From assembly GCF_024345225.1 (NCBI RefSeq), contig NZ_BROD01000001.1:3048362-3112361 (forward strand): a stretch of 64,000 nucleotides of DNA. Direction: 5' to 3'. This DNA is from Clostridium sp. TW13 (GTDB lineage: Bacteria > Bacillota > Clostridia > Clostridiales > Clostridiaceae). Position numbers and translations under genes: made by a program. This document shows positions 62,659 to 64,000 of this stretch, one piece after another (the first letter of the stretch is position 1; each line of letters opens with the position of its first letter). Under the pieces are notes generated by a model, which did no database searches, was not told where the DNA came from, and saw only the letters and a program-made list of their open reading frames with translations.

Positions 62659-63413
62659 TAGTATTTACCTCCAATTGCTGTTTGAGAATCAATTATCTTG
62701 TCAAAGAACTCCTTTCTATTTCCACTAGAGTTAATCTCAAATTCAATTTGTCCATCTTTTATAAAAATAATCTTCTTACAAAATGAAGCAGCAAATGGAT
62801 CATGCGTTACCATTAATATAGTAGCTTTTCTTTCCTTATTTATCTTAGTAAATACAGTCATAATATTTTTCGATGACTTAGAATCTAAATTTCCTGTTGG
62901 TTCATCTGCAAAAATAATCTTTGGTTCACCAACTAAGGCTCTAGCTACTGCAGTTCTTTGTTTTTGACCTCCTGACACAATATAAGGATAGCTATTTTCT
63001 ATATCATTTAATTCTAAGAAATCCACCAAATCATCTACTTTATCATCTATAAGCCTTGGGGATATTTTATCAACAGTAAGAGGAAATCCAATATTTTCTC
63101 TTATTGTTAAGCTATCTAAAAGATTAAAATCTTGAAATATAAAACCAAGATTTCTTCTCCTAAACAAGGCTAGATCATCTTTTTTTAGCTTCAAAATATT
63201 TTTATTATTGATAAATATATTGCCTGAAGTTCCATTATCTAACCCTGATAAAATATTTAACAATGTAGTTTTGCCACTTCCACTTGGCCCCATAATGCCA
63301 ATAAATTCTCCCTCTTGAACCGTAAAGCTTACATTGTCCAATGCCCTTACTGGTTGTGCCCCTTTAAATGCATCATATACTTTAGTTAGTTTTTCACACT
63401 CTAAGATTTTCAT
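62658..63413 (-). CDS. BceA-type ABC transporter ATPase
   Basis: A 251-aa ATPase of the MacB/BceA group. Walker A is GPSGSGKTTLLN, Q-loop GFIFQDFNLLDSLT, signature VSGGQKQR, Walker B IIFADEPTGNLDS and H-loop LMVTHDPFAASF. GAGGAG precedes the ATG. It pairs with the BceB-like permease and lies after the BceS-like kinase gene, giving the usual BceS-BceA-BceB order. Confidence 0.95.
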   Translation of the reverse strand: MKILECEKLTKVYDAFKGAQPVRALDNVSFTVQEGEFIGIMGPSGSGKTTLLNILSGLDNGTSGNIFINNKNILKLKKDDLALFRRRNLGFIFQDFNLLDSLTIRENIGFPLTVDKISPRLIDDKVDDLVDFLELNDIENSYPYIVSGGQKQRTAVARALVGEPKIIFADEPTGNLDSKSSKNIMTVFTKINKERKATILMVTHDPFAASFCKKIIFIKDGQIEFEINSSGNRKEFFDKIIDSQTAIGGKY

Positions 63414-63521
63414 TTTTCATTCTCCTCATATACCAATTTTCTTTAGTAATTAAATTATATGACCTTGAAATAAATTCTCTAATCGATTATTCTTACCAAA
63501 ACCTTGCACCAGTGTAAGGTT

Positions 63522-64000
63522 TTAATCTTCTGCATTTATATATGAAATGCTAACTTTAGTTCCTTTTCCTTCCTCTGATTGTACACTTATTTCATTATTT
63601 AATTTTTTGCATACTAATTTGCACATATACAACCCTATACCAGTTGATTCCCTGTTATCCCTTCCATTACTCCCCGTAAAAAACAAGTCAAATACTCTGT
63701 TTATATATTGCTTTTTAATTCCAATACCTTGATCTTCAATTTCCAATATAACCCTATTTTCATCTTTAATTGCATTTAAACTAACCTTAGAATCTTTTTT
63801 ATTAGAATACTTTATTGAATTGCTTATTACTTGCTCAATTACATAACTCCCCCACTTCTTATCTGTATAAACATATATTCCTTCATCTATATCTACCCTA
63901 GGGGAAACTTTAGAATAAATAAAATCTCTTTTTTTACACTTAATCGCTTTAGTCACCAATTCCTTTAAGTTAACTTTCTCTGGTATATAATCCTTCGAAA
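63522..64000 (-). CDS. BceS-like histidine kinase, C-terminal part (5' end outside window)
   Basis: At least 158 residues of the C-terminus are present and the reading frame stays open to the window edge, where the coding continues as DYIPEKVNLKELVTKAIKCK. The HATPase motifs are VISNSIKYS (N box), IEDQGIGI (G1) and ESTGIGLYMCKLV (G2). The sequence matches intramembrane-sensing BceS kinases in pattern. Apparent starts inside the window (for example TTG near 63959) are internal. With BceAB downstream it forms a peptide-antibiotic response module. Confidence 0.9.
   Translation of the reverse strand, partial: SKDYIPEKVNLKELVTKAIKCKKRDFIYSKVSPRVDIDEGIYVYTDKKWGSYVIEQVISNSIKYSNKKDSKVSLNAIKDENRVILEIEDQGIGIKKQYINRVFDLFFTGSNGRDNRESTGIGLYMCKLVCKKLNNEISVQSEEGKGTKVSISYINAED

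Noticed and set aside
58428-63413. A single BceRS-BceAB locus including the kinase at 59134-60561
   Set aside because: That kinase has a large outside sensor domain and is convergent with BceAB; the BceS-type kinase lies upstream of BceA and runs off the window end.

Overview
The window is AT-rich chromosomal DNA from a low-GC Gram-positive anaerobe. It most resembles a mesophilic, polysaccharide-degrading Clostridium. The reasons are clostridial-type ribosome sites (GGAGG/GGGGG), a dockerin-bearing GH5 endoglucanase (a cellulosomal component), an LPKTG-anchored GH53 galactanase, a GH66 dextran locus, Cys-type glutathione peroxidases, partner-switching signalling genes and a DUF4317 protein. 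No species is claimed. I saw no rRNA, tRNA, CRISPR array, phage module or intact transposase.

Layout. 0.2-1.3 kb: two tandem glutathione peroxidases. 1.7-6.1 kb: an operon that embeds a full chemoreceptor among an RsbW-like kinase, a STAS antagonist and a PAS-SpoIIE phosphatase. 6.3-12.6 kb: single genes (unknown protein, J-domain/TPR protein, carboxylesterase, EamA exporter, excisionase-like HTH protein) interspersed with two families of small structured repeats. 12.9-15.7 kb: a dicarboxylate/amino-acid symporter and a secreted DUF4855-like protein. 15.9-19.3 kb: an operon of a 22-residue-repeat protein, a MoxR-like AAA ATPase and a VWA/metallopeptidase-like protein. 19.3-21.8 kb: an ABC-2 exporter. 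22-29.2 kb: the modular galactanase, a lipoprotein and a Big_2 repeat protein. 29.2-31.6 kb: an unknown protein divergent from a DUF4317 protein.

31.7-36.8 kb holds the most unusual cassette: an SLAP-like lipoprotein, a small Gln-rich membrane protein, two WYL-domain regulators, and a Ser/Thr kinase with an N-terminal HEPN/DUF4145-like domain and an extracytoplasmic C-terminus. 37-38.8 kb: an ICMT-like methyltransferase and a MerR regulator with a textbook 19-bp-spacer promoter. 38.8-45 kb: cellulosomal GH5 enzyme, CE4 deacetylase, a HEIGH-motif protease-like protein, a CarD-like regulator and a DUF6483-like protein. 45-53.3 kb: an isomaltooligosaccharide/dextran locus (SBP, two permeases, membrane-anchored and cytoplasmic GH66 enzymes, divergent AraC regulator; no ATPase gene). 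53.5-58 kb: HXXEE protein/TetR, flavin reductase/HxlR, a small membrane protein and a SUKH protein. 58-64 kb: a small membrane protein with an OmpR/histidine-kinase pair, then a BceAB-type transporter with the start of its BceS-like kinase running off the window end.

Four families of short dispersed repeats (called A, B, C and D here) lie in the intergenic spaces. Family A is the most notable: the copies show compensatory base changes in two separate stems, one copy supplies the last codons and stop of a merR gene, and one copy is degraded and inverted.
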